From assembly GCA_030682575.1 (NCBI GenBank), contig JAUXNX010000031.1:62001-126000 (forward strand): a DNA stretch of 64,000 nt, read 5' to 3'. The first letter of the stretch is position 1. The number at the start of each line of letters is the position of its first letter. The DNA is from Gammaproteobacteria bacterium. Its GTDB lineage: Bacteria; Pseudomonadota; Gammaproteobacteria; Pseudomonadales; Pseudohongiellaceae. Shown piece by piece: positions 1 through 9,114 of the stretch. The notes beneath the pieces are model-generated. The model was not told the origin of the DNA, did no database searches, and saw only the letters and a program-made list of their open reading frames with translations. The position numbers and the translations under genes were made by a program.

Positions 1-548
1 TTCTGCACATCAGCCCGAGCAGCGGGACCGGTAATCCACTGACTCTCGCCGGAGGCCATTGCCGTGCGGCCATCCAGACTCATCGCCAGTTTGCAGCGCA
101 CGAAAGGCAGGCCCTCATCCATGCGTTTGATGAATCCACGGTTCAGCGTCCGGGCGTCATCTTCCAGCAGAGGCCATGTGACCTTGACGCCAGCATCACG
201 CAAGGCCTGGGCGCCTTTGCCCGCCACCAGCGGATTTGGGTCGAGCATGGCGAATATCACTTCTGTCACTCCTGCTGTAATCAACGCATCCGTGCAGGGC
301 GGCGTTCTGCCATGATGGCAGCAGGGCTCCAGCGAAACGTAGGCTGTGGCGCCGCAGGCCAATTCGCCCGCTTCACGCAATGCGACAACTTCGGCATGAG
401 GCAATCCCGGCTTCTGGTGCCAGCCGGTGCCAACAATCACACCATCCCGCACAATCACGCAACCCACGCGCGGATTGGGCGTCGTCGAATAGACGTTGGT
501 AGCGGCATTGATCGCCAGGTTCATTAAAGAGACAGCGGTGCTGTTCAT
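1..548 (-). CDS. ribD: RibD, riboflavin deaminase/reductase (5' part, cut by window edge)
   Basis: Bifunctional enzyme of riboflavin synthesis: it deaminates the pyrimidine made by GTP cyclohydrolase II and then reduces the ribosyl side chain, in the cytosol. The visible 182 residues hold the whole zinc deaminase domain: HAE at 51-53 and PCCHHGRTPPC with Cys76 and Cys85 as zinc ligands. The start of the reductase domain follows, with KLAMSLDGR near 153-161. The start ATG at 548 lies 17 bases after the nrdR stop, so the two are probably co-transcribed as glyA-nrdR-ribD, a common gammaproteobacterial order. The C-terminal half lies outside the window. No defect is seen in the visible part. Confidence 0.95.
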   Translation of the reverse strand, partial: MNSTAVSLMNLAINAATNVYSTTPNPRVGCVIVRDGVIVGTGWHQKPGLPHAEVVALREAGELACGATAYVSLEPCCHHGRTPPCTDALITAGVTEVIFAMLDPNPLVAGKGAQALRDAGVKVTWPLLEDDARTLNRGFIKRMDEGLPFVRCKLAMSLDGRTAMASGESQWITGPAARADVQ

Positions 549-565
549 TGCAGGGATCCGGAGGC

Positions 566-1021
566 TCAGTTGTCGTTGGCCAGACGGTCGATTTCGGCGC
601 GGAACTCGTTCAGATCCTTGAAGCTGCGGTATACCGAGGCGAAGCGCACGAAGGCCACTTCATCGAGTTGGCGCAGCTCTTCCATCACCTGTTCGCCCAC
701 CATGCGCGAGGGCACTTCGCGCTCGCCAGTGGCGCGCAGGTGATGCTTGATCCGGTTGATGGCCTCATCCACTTTCTCGATGCTGACAGGGCGTTTTTCC
801 AGCGCCTTGAGCAGGCCCGCATGGAGCTTGTTCTCATCGAAGGGCTCACGATTGCCGTTCTGCTTGACGATGCGCGGCATCACCAACTCGGCGCTCTCGA
901 AGGTCGTGAAGCGCTCGGCGCAAGTGATGCACTCACGCCTGCGCCGCACTTGATTGCCTTCGGCAACCAGACGCGAGTCAATCACCTTGGTATCGAGCGC
1001 GCTGCAGAATGGGCAATGCAT
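566..1021 (-). CDS. nrdR: NrdR, transcriptional repressor of ribonucleotide reductase genes
   Basis: NrdR senses the ATP/dATP ratio and represses nrd operons by binding NrdR boxes. The 151-residue protein has the family's usual length. An N-terminal zinc ribbon uses Cys3, Cys6, Cys31 and Cys34, with an arginine-rich DNA-contact strand ([10 protein letters not shown]) between them. An ATP-cone follows from about residue 49 to 139. It sits between glyA and ribD on the same strand, 38 bases after the glyA stop. No ribonucleotide reductase gene is in the window, so its targets must lie elsewhere. Confidence 0.97.
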   Translation of the reverse strand: MHCPFCSALDTKVIDSRLVAEGNQVRRRRECITCAERFTTFESAELVMPRIVKQNGNREPFDENKLHAGLLKALEKRPVSIEKVDEAINRIKHHLRATGEREVPSRMVGEQVMEELRQLDEVAFVRFASVYRSFKDLNEFRAEIDRLANDN

Positions 1022-1059
1022 AGGCGATCCTGTGATCCTGGTGAATGGGTGTCAGTGGT

Positions 1060-2313
1060 TCAGCCGTAAACCGGGAAGCGTTCGCACAGCGCGAGCACCT
1101 TGTTCTTCACCTGGCCGATCACAGCCTCGTTCTCGATGTTGTCGAGAACGTCGCAGATCCATTCCGTCAATTGAGTCACTTCTGCTTCCTTGAAACCACG
1201 GCGCGTCACTGCTGGAGAGCCGATGCGCAGACCACTGGTCACGAAGGGCGGACGCGGATCGTTCGGCACAGCGTTCTTGTTGACAGTGATGTTGGCGCGG
1301 CCCAGAGCGGCGTCCGCATCCTTCCCTGTGATGCCCTGCTTCACAAGGCTCAACAGGAACAGGTGATCATCGGTGCCGTTGGACACGATGTCATAGCCGC
1401 GTTTGATGAAGCCATTGGCCATCGCCTGAGCATTCTTCACCACCTGCTGTTGATAGGCCTTGAACTCGGGGCTCATGGCTTCCTTGAAACACACCGCCTT
1501 GGCAGCAATGACGTGCATCAGCGGGCCGCCCTGGCTCTCGGGGAATACGGCGAAGTTCAGTTTCTTTTCCAACTCGGGGTTGGACTTGGCCAAGATCAGG
1601 CCGCCGCGCGGGCCGCCCAGAGTCTTGTGCGTCGTGGAGGTCGTGACGTCTGCGATCTGTACCGGGTTCGGGTACACACCCGCGGCCACCAGACCGGCAA
1701 CGTGGGCCATGTCCACCACAAACCAAGCACCAACCTTGTCGGCGATGTCGCGGAATCGCTGCCAATCCACCACTCGGGAGTAAGCAGAGAAGCCAGCCAT
1801 GATCATCTTTGGTTTGTGCTCCAGCGCCAGTTTCTCAACCTGCTCGTAGTCGATCTCGCCGGTGGCGCTGTTCAGGCCATACTGGATGGCATTGTAGATG
1901 CGACCGGAGAAGCTCACGGCAGCGCCGTGAGTCAGGTGCCCGCCATCGGCCAGGCTCATGCCCAGCACGGTGTCGCCCGGCTTGAGCAGTGCCATGTAAA
2001 CGGCGGCATTGGCCTGGGAACCGGAATGGGGCTGGACGTTGGCGTAGTCGGCACCGAAGAGCTGCTTGGCGCGCTCAATGGCCAGAGTCTCGACGACATC
2101 GACGTGCTCGCAGCCGCCGTAGTAGCGCTTGCCGGGGTAGCCTTCGGCATACTTGTTGGTGAGCACGGTGCCCTGGGCTTCCATGACACGCGGGCTGGTG
2201 TAATTCTCGGAAGCGATCAGTTCGATGTGGTGTTCCTGACGCTGGGCTTCGGCCTGGATGGCGGCGCTCAGTTCCGGATCAAATTCGGCAATGGTCATGT
2301 CACGACTAAACAT
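1060..2313 (-). CDS. glyA: GlyA, serine hydroxymethyltransferase
   Basis: PLP enzyme that interconverts serine and glycine with transfer of a one-carbon unit to tetrahydrofolate, in the cytosol. The 417-residue protein has the usual bacterial length. The PLP lysine is Lys230 in [11 protein letters not shown]. Asp201 and His204 of the DMAHVAG block contact the cofactor, and the substrate-binding [10 protein letters not shown] is at 31-40. It appears to be the first gene of a glyA-nrdR-ribD transcript. The gap upstream (2314-2608) separates it from slyD on the same strand and contains a large palindrome. I saw no recognisable glycine riboswitch in that gap. Confidence 0.98.
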   Translation of the reverse strand: MFSRDMTIAEFDPELSAAIQAEAQRQEHHIELIASENYTSPRVMEAQGTVLTNKYAEGYPGKRYYGGCEHVDVVETLAIERAKQLFGADYANVQPHSGSQANAAVYMALLKPGDTVLGMSLADGGHLTHGAAVSFSGRIYNAIQYGLNSATGEIDYEQVEKLALEHKPKMIMAGFSAYSRVVDWQRFRDIADKVGAWFVVDMAHVAGLVAAGVYPNPVQIADVTTSTTHKTLGGPRGGLILAKSNPELEKKLNFAVFPESQGGPLMHVIAAKAVCFKEAMSPEFKAYQQQVVKNAQAMANGFIKRGYDIVSNGTDDHLFLLSLVKQGITGKDADAALGRANITVNKNAVPNDPRPPFVTSGLRIGSPAVTRRGFKEAEVTQLTEWICDVLDNIENEAVIGQVKNKVLALCERFPVYG

Positions 2314-2608
2314 TCAAAACCCCGTTGGCTGGTATTCAGTGGAGCGGCATTTTAACCCAAGGCCCCCGTATCGGCACCCACAATGTGCTGTTGCATCAGC
2401 CTTTTATCCGGATTTTTTTGCATCGACCCTATGAATGGGCTGCATGTACTGTGCAACCGTACTGTCTATGAACGTTCTGTACTCCGATTGCCGCCCCACT
2501 GCCCCCGGCCCACCCCTGACGGACACGCCGTGAACCCATATATGGGTTCACGGCGTGTCCGTCATGGCAATGACCCACTGCGCCGCCCGACCTACAGAGT
2601 AATCAGGA
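2314..2608. other. Intergenic gap between slyD and glyA
   Basis: This 295-base stretch carries no convincing gene. From the slyD side it holds a perfect 48-bp palindrome (2517-2564, listed separately). Nearer to glyA it has several TACTGT/TGTACT motifs and an AT-rich run around 2400-2420. An AT-rich TAAAAT-like hexamer near 2348-2353 on the minus strand could be a -10 element for glyA, but no convincing -35 partner is visible. Confidence 0.5.
2517..2564. repeat. Perfect 48-bp palindrome, possible cruciform or terminator
   Basis: Two 24-base arms are exact reverse complements with no spacer; the centre reads CCCATATATGGG and the ends TGAC...GTCA. It lies 45 bases downstream of the slyD stop and about 200 bases upstream of the glyA start, both on the minus strand. 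It could end slyD transcription, but no T-run follows on either strand, so it does not fit a standard intrinsic terminator. It may belong to a dispersed intergenic palindrome family, which cannot be tested within one window. Confidence 0.8.
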
Positions 2609-3100
2609 TCAATGGTGGTGATGATCACCATGCGCATGCACGTGACCGTGATCGATCTCTTCTTCAGTGGCTTCACGCACGCTCACAACTTCCACAGCGA
2701 AATGCAGAGTCTGACCCGCCATCTCGTGATTGCCGTCGATGATGACGTTGTCGCCTTCCACTGCCTTCACAGTGATGTGCTGTGCGCCGTGCTCACCCTG
2801 CGCTGTAAAGGACATACCTGGCTCGATGTTGTCGACGCCACGGAACATCGACTTGTCGATGCTGTGGATCAGGTCCGGATCGACCTCGCCGTAGGCCAAC
2901 GCGGGAGGGATGACTGCCTTGAATGAGTCGCCGACTTTCTTGCCGTTCAATTCGTTCTCCAGCCCCTGAATCAGGCCGTGCGTGCCGTGCAGGTACATCA
3001 AGGGATCGCCCCCGGCCGAGGAGTCCAGGACTTCTCCTGCGTCATTCTTGAGGGTGTAGTGAATCTCGACTACTGCGTTCTTTCCTATGGTCATTGTCAT
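2609..3100 (-). CDS. slyD: SlyD, FKBP-type peptidyl-prolyl isomerase with His-rich tail
   Basis: Proline isomerase, chaperone and metal-binding protein; in Escherichia coli SlyD supplies nickel for hydrogenase maturation. The 163 residues show the split FKBP fold typical of SlyD: YTLKNDAGEVLDSS at the N-terminus, then the inserted flap domain. The C-terminal tail is short and histidine-rich (HGHVHAHGDHHHH), shorter than the E. coli metal-binding tail. Its 3' end is followed by the 48-bp palindrome. A second in-frame ATG two codons downstream (3094) is an equally possible start. Confidence 0.95.
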   Translation of the reverse strand: MTMTIGKNAVVEIHYTLKNDAGEVLDSSAGGDPLMYLHGTHGLIQGLENELNGKKVGDSFKAVIPPALAYGEVDPDLIHSIDKSMFRGVDNIEPGMSFTAQGEHGAQHITVKAVEGDNVIIDGNHEMAGQTLHFAVEVVSVREATEEEIDHGHVHAHGDHHHH

Positions 3101-3197
3101 GAGGGGGTCCTGGTTTCTGGTGATCTGGATTTTTCAGGGACGACATTATAAGGAAATGGCGCCTCGGCGATAGACCCGGCGGCAGAAAGCGTACCTG

Positions 3198-3983
3198 TCA
3201 CGTCTTCCAGCGATCCCCGAACTTCTCCTGCAGACGCCGCATGCCGCTGAGCCAGCGATCATAGTCCGCCGCCTTGCGTTGCATGTAGGTCAGCACCTCA
3301 GGATGGGGCAGCACGAGAAAGCGCTCCTCTGCCAGTGTCTCCACCACAGTCTGCGCGAGCTGCTCTGGCTCCAGCATGCCGTCCACACCTGCCACACCTG
3401 CCCCACCACTGGTCATCTGCGTGCGCACCGCCTGGGGGCAGAGCACCGACACCTTGATGCCGCGATTGCCGTAGGTGATCGACAGCCACTCGGCAAAGCC
3501 AACCGCCGCGTGCTTGGTTACCGCATAAGGGGCCGAACCGACCTGACTGAGCAGCCCGGCTGCCGAGGCAGTATTGAGCAGATAGCCCTCACCCCGCTCC
3601 AGCATGGACGGCAGCACGGCCCGCGACGCAAACACATGGGCCATCACGTTGATATCCCAGATGCGCTGCCAGTCGTCGGTGCTGACTTCCTCTCCCCCGG
3701 GCGTGAATATCCCGGCGTTGGAGCAAAAGAGATCGATGTGCCCGAATGCGGCGAGCGTCTGCACGACCAGATCCGCGACCTGTTCCTCACGACTGACGTC
3801 GGTGACGATGCCCAGCGTTCGAGTCAGTCCGGCAATTGAGGCGCACACGGCATCCACGCCTGCCTTGTTGATGTCAGAGACGACAACGGCGCTGGCCCCT
3901 TCTGCCGCAAACCTCTCACACAGCGCCCGTCCAATCCCGCTGGCGCCGCCAGTAACCACCACCACTTTGTCTTTGATGTGCAT
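3198..3983 (-). CDS. Short-chain dehydrogenase/reductase (SDR), NAD(P)-dependent
   Basis: Cytosolic oxidoreductase of the classical SDR family, substrate unknown. The 261-residue protein has the cofactor motif TGGASGIG at 11-18, NAG at 89-91, and the catalytic set Asn112, Ser140, Tyr153 and Lys157 (YAVTK). Asp37 at the end of the second strand (VVVSDIN) suggests a preference for NAD over NADP, which is inference from the family rule. It lies about 120 bases downstream of the nitronate monooxygenase gene on the same strand. The C-terminal extension with [19 protein letters not shown] is shared by SDRs of unknown substrate in related bacteria, from memory. Confidence 0.9.
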   Translation of the reverse strand: MHIKDKVVVVTGGASGIGRALCERFAAEGASAVVVSDINKAGVDAVCASIAGLTRTLGIVTDVSREEQVADLVVQTLAAFGHIDLFCSNAGIFTPGGEEVSTDDWQRIWDINVMAHVFASRAVLPSMLERGEGYLLNTASAAGLLSQVGSAPYAVTKHAAVGFAEWLSITYGNRGIKVSVLCPQAVRTQMTSGGAGVAGVDGMLEPEQLAQTVVETLAEERFLVLPHPEVLTYMQRKAADYDRWLSGMRRLQEKFGDRWKT

Positions 3984-4104
3984 GATTCGCCCTTCTTGTT
4001 GTTGTTAATCACTCCGTAGGTCGCGCAGCCCAGTGGGGTAGGGGTAGTCAGAACACGCCCGTGAATACATCCTTGTAGGGCTCAGTCGCCGCCGTCCTGG
4101 CGGC

Positions 4105-5109
<1,005 letters not shown>

Positions 5110-5336
5110 TCACGCTCTGGTCGCAAAGGCCGGATTATAGGCATTGCCCGGGGACGTAAAACAATGATTTTCTGCAGTGCATTTATTGCCGATTTTTGCA
5201 ACACTCCGGCGGTCCTGACGGTCGGTGCGCCCCGCCTTCTTCTGGCATACGCAGGCATCTACCCAGACCATCGGCATTTTCAATTGTGCTATATTCGGCC
5301 AGCTTCAAAACTCACCATCAAGGGAGGACTATAAAA

Positions 5337-7484
5337 GTGAAATACGAGAGAGTACGAAACACTCGCAGGATCCAGGCGGCAACACCCACAGTTGCAGCAT
5401 TCCACGGTGTTGCACCACGTCTGCTCGCATTGTCATGCGCAGCGGCAATGTCTGTACTGGGCGCTACGACTGCCTTCGCCCAAACGCCTCAGATCGAGGA
5501 GATCATGGTCACGTCATCCACACGACGTCCTGAGTCTCTTTCCACCGTCAATGCCAGCATCGGCGTCCTTTCTGCAGAGGAGTTGCGCACCGTATCACAT
5601 CAACACATTCAGGAGGTCCTGAACCGCCTGGCTGGTGTCAACATCAACCGTGGTAATGGCCAGGAAAGCCTGACAGCCATCCGCTCTCCCGTGCTGACCG
5701 GAGCCGGCGCCTGCGGCGCTTTCATGCTGGCTGAGCAGGGCATTCCGCTGCGTGCGGCGGGCTTCTGTAATGTGAACGAATTGTTTGATGCCAACAGTGA
5801 GAATGCCACCCGTATCGAAGTCATCCGTGGCCCGGCCACTGCTTATTACGGTTCGAATGCTGTCCATGGCATGATCAACGTTGTACTGCCTGATCCCACG
5901 GAGGACGGTGAGCTGACTTTTGAGGCAGGCCCACGTGGTTCTCAGCGCGTCAATGCCACACTGGGCATGGACTACGGCAACTTCAAGCACATGTTCCTCT
6001 TCAACGGTGCTGATGAGAATGGCTACCACGACGACAGTTATCTGGCTCAACAAAAGCTGTCCTGGCGCTATCAGTACACCACGGCCGGTGGTTATGCCCT
6101 GGACGGTGGCTTTACTGCCACCAACCTGAACCAGGAAACGGCGGGTTACGTGGAAGGCAAGGACAGTTACAAGGACAACAATCTGCGTGACACCAACCCG
6201 AACCCGGAGGCCTACCGCGATAACCAGAGTTTTCGCGCATGGACCCGTATCAGCAAGACGCTGGGCAATGACTGGGAAATCGTTGCCACACCGTACTTCC
6301 GCAAGACCGACCTGAATTTCATCCAGCACTTCCTGCCCGGCTTGCCGACCGAAGACAACGAACACACCAGCTTCGGCCTGCAGCTTGGCAGCTACAAGGA
6401 TCTGAGCGAGGACACCATGATCTCCTTTGGTCTGGACCTGGAGAGCACCGAGGGCAGCCTGTTGCAGCAGCAACGCTTCCCCACTGTGGGCGCAGCCGCA
6501 CTGGTTGCTCAGACTCCTGTCGGCAAACACTATGATTACGAAGTAGAGGCTATCCAGATCGCTCCGTTTGCCCATCTCGAGCATTACTGGGACAACGGCT
6601 TCGACATCTCCCTCGGCCTGCGCTATGAGCACATGGAATATGACTACGACAACAAGATGCTCGATGGCCGTACCCGTGACAACGGTGTCCCCTGTGGCTT
6701 TGGTGGTTGCCGCTACAACCGTCCGGCGGATCGCTCAGACAGCTTCGGCAACTGGGCACCCAAGATCGGCCTGCGCTATCAGATAAATGACGATCACAAT
6801 GCCCAGTTGCGCCTGAACAAGGGTTACCGCGCTCCGCAAGCAACTGAACTGTACCGTCTGCAGAACGCACAATCCGTGGCGGATCTGGACTCGGTGGAAA
6901 TCGACAGTGTTGAGCTTGGCTTTGAAGGCAGCTCCAATGTCTGGGAATACTCAGTCACTGGCTACTACATGGACAAGGACAACGAGATCATCACCGACAG
7001 CGCGCGCATCAACCTCAACAAAAGCCACACGAAACACCGTGGCCTGGAGTTGTCCGGCGCTCTGGAGATCAATAATCAGTGGCGCGTCACCGGCGCTTAC
7101 AACTTTGCCCGTCACACCTACGAGAACGACGAGCTATCCGGCGGCGTGAACATCAAGGGCAACGATGTGGATACCGCACCGCGTCGCTTCGGATCCTTCC
7201 AACTGCAGTGGCGTCCATCTGAAACGATTTTCGCCGAGCTGGAATGGGTGGATGCTGGCGCGTACTACACCAACCCGGAAAACCGCAATCGCTACAATGG
7301 CCACGATCTGCTGAACCTGCGCGCGCGCTGGGAAGTCAGACCAGACGTGACCCTGGCACTGAACGTGCTCAACCTGACGGACGAGAAATACGCTGAACGC
7401 GCCGACTTTGCCTTCGGCCGTGATCGTTACTTCACTGGTCAGCCATTGCGTGCGTTCTTCTCGGTGAACTGGAAATACAAATAG
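5337..7484 (+). CDS. TonB-dependent outer-membrane receptor
   Basis: Outer-membrane beta-barrel that imports a substrate using the TonB-ExbBD energy system; the substrate is unknown. The start chosen is the GTG at 5337, preceded by GGGAGG at 5322-5327. It gives 715 residues with a signal peptide ending ...TTAFA before QTPQIEE. A TonB-box-like EEIMVTS follows the cleavage site. The plug domain (about residues 55-165) has IEVIRGPATAYYGSNAVHG and two cysteines likely to form a disulfide in a loop. The C-terminus ends in an aromatic-rich strand (FFSVNWKYK), as expected for barrel assembly. It stands alone and is followed by a clear intrinsic terminator. Confidence 0.93.
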   Translation: MKYERVRNTRRIQAATPTVAAFHGVAPRLLALSCAAAMSVLGATTAFAQTPQIEEIMVTSSTRRPESLSTVNASIGVLSAEELRTVSHQHIQEVLNRLAGVNINRGNGQESLTAIRSPVLTGAGACGAFMLAEQGIPLRAAGFCNVNELFDANSENATRIEVIRGPATAYYGSNAVHGMINVVLPDPTEDGELTFEAGPRGSQRVNATLGMDYGNFKHMFLFNGADENGYHDDSYLAQQKLSWRYQYTTAGGYALDGGFTATNLNQETAGYVEGKDSYKDNNLRDTNPNPEAYRDNQSFRAWTRISKTLGNDWEIVATPYFRKTDLNFIQHFLPGLPTEDNEHTSFGLQLGSYKDLSEDTMISFGLDLESTEGSLLQQQRFPTVGAAALVAQTPVGKHYDYEVEAIQIAPFAHLEHYWDNGFDISLGLRYEHMEYDYDNKMLDGRTRDNGVPCGFGGCRYNRPADRSDSFGNWAPKIGLRYQINDDHNAQLRLNKGYRAPQATELYRLQNAQSVADLDSVEIDSVELGFEGSSNVWEYSVTGYYMDKDNEIITDSARINLNKSHTKHRGLELSGALEINNQWRVTGAYNFARHTYENDELSGGVNIKGNDVDTAPRRFGSFQLQWRPSETIFAELEWVDAGAYYTNPENRNRYNGHDLLNLRARWEVRPDVTLALNVLNLTDEKYAERADFAFGRDRYFTGQPLRAFFSVNWKYK

Positions 7485-7528
7485 AACGTTTGGTAGAACG
7501 ACTGTATAGATTGCAGTCGCTGTGAAGC

Positions 7529-7561
7529 AAATGCCGACGGTTGATCCCGTCGGCATTTTTC
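7529..7561 (+). terminator. Intrinsic terminator after the TonB-dependent receptor
   Basis: The 10-bp stem ATGCCGACGG / CCGTCGGCAT (7531-7540 and 7546-7555) has a TTGAT loop and is followed by TTTTT. It lies 45 bases after the receptor stop. This is a textbook rho-independent terminator for the plus strand. Confidence 0.9.
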
Positions 7562-7623
7562 ATTGGAGCTTGCTGGCAATATCCTGCAGTACCGATACTC
7601 GGGTTTATGTCGCGAAGTTTGTC

Positions 7624-7629
7624 TATAAT
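7624..7629 (+). promoter_or_regulatory. Candidate -10 element (TATAAT) immediately before the Nudix gene
   Basis: A consensus TATAAT ends six bases before the ATG at 7636. If it is used, transcription would start at or next to the A of the start codon and give a leaderless mRNA. No strong -35 hexamer is visible 16-18 bases upstream, so the promoter is uncertain. It follows the receptor terminator, so the gene needs its own promoter. Confidence 0.45.
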
Positions 7630-7635
7630 CCGTGC

Positions 7636-8280
7636 ATGCCGATCCCAGCTACCCCTCACAATGAGCCGATTCTGCAGAAACTACTGCGCTATTTCGAACA
7701 GCAGTCTCTGCCTCGCAAGGCCATTCTGCATCCAGACCGCGACATCAATCGCCTCATCAATTCCGCCGAGCTGCCAGCGGCGAACTTTCGCAATGCCGCC
7801 GTGCTGATTCCCATCCGCGATGTCAACGTCATCCTGACACTGCGCACCGAACATCTCAGCAGTCACCCCGGCCAGGTCAGCTTCCCCGGCGGCACGACAG
7901 ATGCCTGCGATGCCAGTCCAGTCGCGACTGCGCTGAGAGAAAGCGAAGAGGAGATAGGCCTGTGTGCGGAGTCGGTACAGATAATCGGGCAACTGGGCAA
8001 TCTGCTGATGCCCTCGGGCTATTGCGTAACCCCAGTGGTGGGGTTGCTGGCGGCGGATACACTCTTGATACCCTCACCACGCGAAGTGGCTCATATCTTT
8101 ACAGTGCCAGTAAGCATTGCCCTGAACACGGCGAGCTATCAACGTACGCGCGTGATGCTGCAAGACTCGGAAAGAGAGATTCTGGAGTTTCACCATGAGG
8201 GATATCGGATCTGGGGCGCTACGGCGACAATTCTGTATCACCTGGCACTTGAGCTGGAGACAGCTGACAACTCGACCTGA
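7636..8280 (+). CDS. Nudix hydrolase, CoA pyrophosphatase-like (NudL type)
   Basis: Probably hydrolyses coenzyme A or a related nucleotide diphosphate. The 214-residue protein has the CoA-type motif SSHPGQVSFPGG (75-86) and the Nudix box, with ATALRESEEEIGL at 97-109 giving the metal-binding glutamates. The ATG at 7636 is chosen because upstream in-frame starts would run through the receptor terminator. No Shine-Dalgarno sequence precedes this ATG; instead a TATAAT sits just before it. The C-terminus meets the diguanylate cyclase gene tail to tail, 3 bases apart. Confidence 0.9.
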   Translation: MPIPATPHNEPILQKLLRYFEQQSLPRKAILHPDRDINRLINSAELPAANFRNAAVLIPIRDVNVILTLRTEHLSSHPGQVSFPGGTTDACDASPVATALRESEEEIGLCAESVQIIGQLGNLLMPSGYCVTPVVGLLAADTLLIPSPREVAHIFTVPVSIALNTASYQRTRVMLQDSEREILEFHHEGYRIWGATATILYHLALELETADNST

Positions 8281-8283
8281 ACG

Positions 8284-8985
8284 TCAGTCAGACGCTGAAT
8301 CGCTCTTGAGCAGAAGATCGCGCTCATCCTGACTGACGCCGGACTCACTCTCCACTGCCGAGTGACAAACCATGTTTCTGCCTCGCACCTTGGCCTCAAA
8401 CAACCAGGAATCGGTACGCTGCAGAAACTGGCTGACATCATCACGGGACTCTGGGTGGTAAACGTCCACACCAAAGCTTGCGGTGATTGACACTTCGTGC
8501 CCCCCTGGACTGAGCGGAGAGTTCGCGATTTTTTCGCGTAACCGATTGGCCAGCATGATACCTGCGCGCAGGGGTGTGTCGGGCAGGATGATGGCAAATT
8601 CCTCACCACCATAACGGCAGGCAATATCGAGACGGCGGATTGTCCCCATGAGCAGACGTGCGGTATGCACCAGTGTGCTGTTGCCGAATTCGTGCCCCCA
8701 ACGATCATTGAATATCTTGAAGTGGTCGAGATCGAACATGATGAGGCACATGGGTTTTCCGGAGCGCCGTGTGCGCTCCATTTCCATCTCCATCGCCTGG
8801 GTAAAGTGACGATAATTGTAGAGTCCCGTCAACTCATCGGTGCGTGCCAGTGCCAGCAGTGCGCCGACCTCTGCGCGCAGACGATCCAGTTCTGGCAGAT
8901 AACTGCAGGCTGGTTCGCCCACTGGGCAAAGCAGAGGGGCGTCCAGTTTATCCACTGGCTGCTCATTAATATCGGATTGCTGCAA
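8284..8985 (-). CDS. Diguanylate cyclase (GGDEF domain)
   Basis: Makes cyclic di-GMP from two GTP. The 233-residue protein is a short N-terminal stretch plus one GGDEF domain (about 45-205). The active site reads RYGGEEF (GGEEF at 126-130), and RRLD at 117-120 forms a product-inhibition I-site at the correct five-residue spacing. There is no membrane segment; the N-terminal region to residue 45 has three cysteines and no known domain. The start is a TTG at 8985 preceded by GGGGAG seven bases upstream. The C-terminal tail after about residue 205 is acidic and serine-rich. Confidence 0.92.
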   Translation of the reverse strand: MQQSDINEQPVDKLDAPLLCPVGEPACSYLPELDRLRAEVGALLALARTDELTGLYNYRHFTQAMEMEMERTRRSGKPMCLIMFDLDHFKIFNDRWGHEFGNSTLVHTARLLMGTIRRLDIACRYGGEEFAIILPDTPLRAGIMLANRLREKIANSPLSPGGHEVSITASFGVDVYHPESRDDVSQFLQRTDSWLFEAKVRGRNMVCHSAVESESGVSQDERDLLLKSDSASD

Positions 8986-9091
8986 GCGAATACTCCCCGG
9001 TCAGAGTTACCGGCGCGACCACGCCAAATCAAACAAGAACACCGACTCGACCAACCTTCAATAATCTGTGTATCGACTCAGTCGCCGAAGA

Positions 9092-9114
9092 CTGAAGCCG
9101 TTTCCCGGCTTCAG
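9092..9114 (-). terminator. Hairpin across the stop codon of the SLC13 transporter gene
   Basis: A nine-base stem (CTGAAGCCG / CGGCTTCAG) with a five-base loop contains the transporter's stop codon in its first arm. No T-run follows on the minus strand, so it may protect the 3' end or act with Rho rather than as an intrinsic terminator. Confidence 0.45.

Noticed and set aside
1045..2355. Long plus-strand open frame opposite glyA, and similar frames opposite other genes (e.g. 40098-41198, 57278-58435)
   Set aside because: They mirror the codon structure of the true genes on the opposite strand, lack ribosome sites and show no protein families.
2314..2516. Glycine or purine riboswitch in front of glyA
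   Set aside because: I could find no conserved aptamer core; the region is short and rich in unrelated repeats.
4088..4104. Terminator after the nitronate monooxygenase gene
   Set aside because: The hairpin is short and has no T-run on either strand.
5196..5336. Upstream TTG start for the TonB-dependent receptor
   Set aside because: The extra 47 residues would precede the signal peptide; the GTG at 5337 has a strong ribosome site and gives a normal signal sequence.
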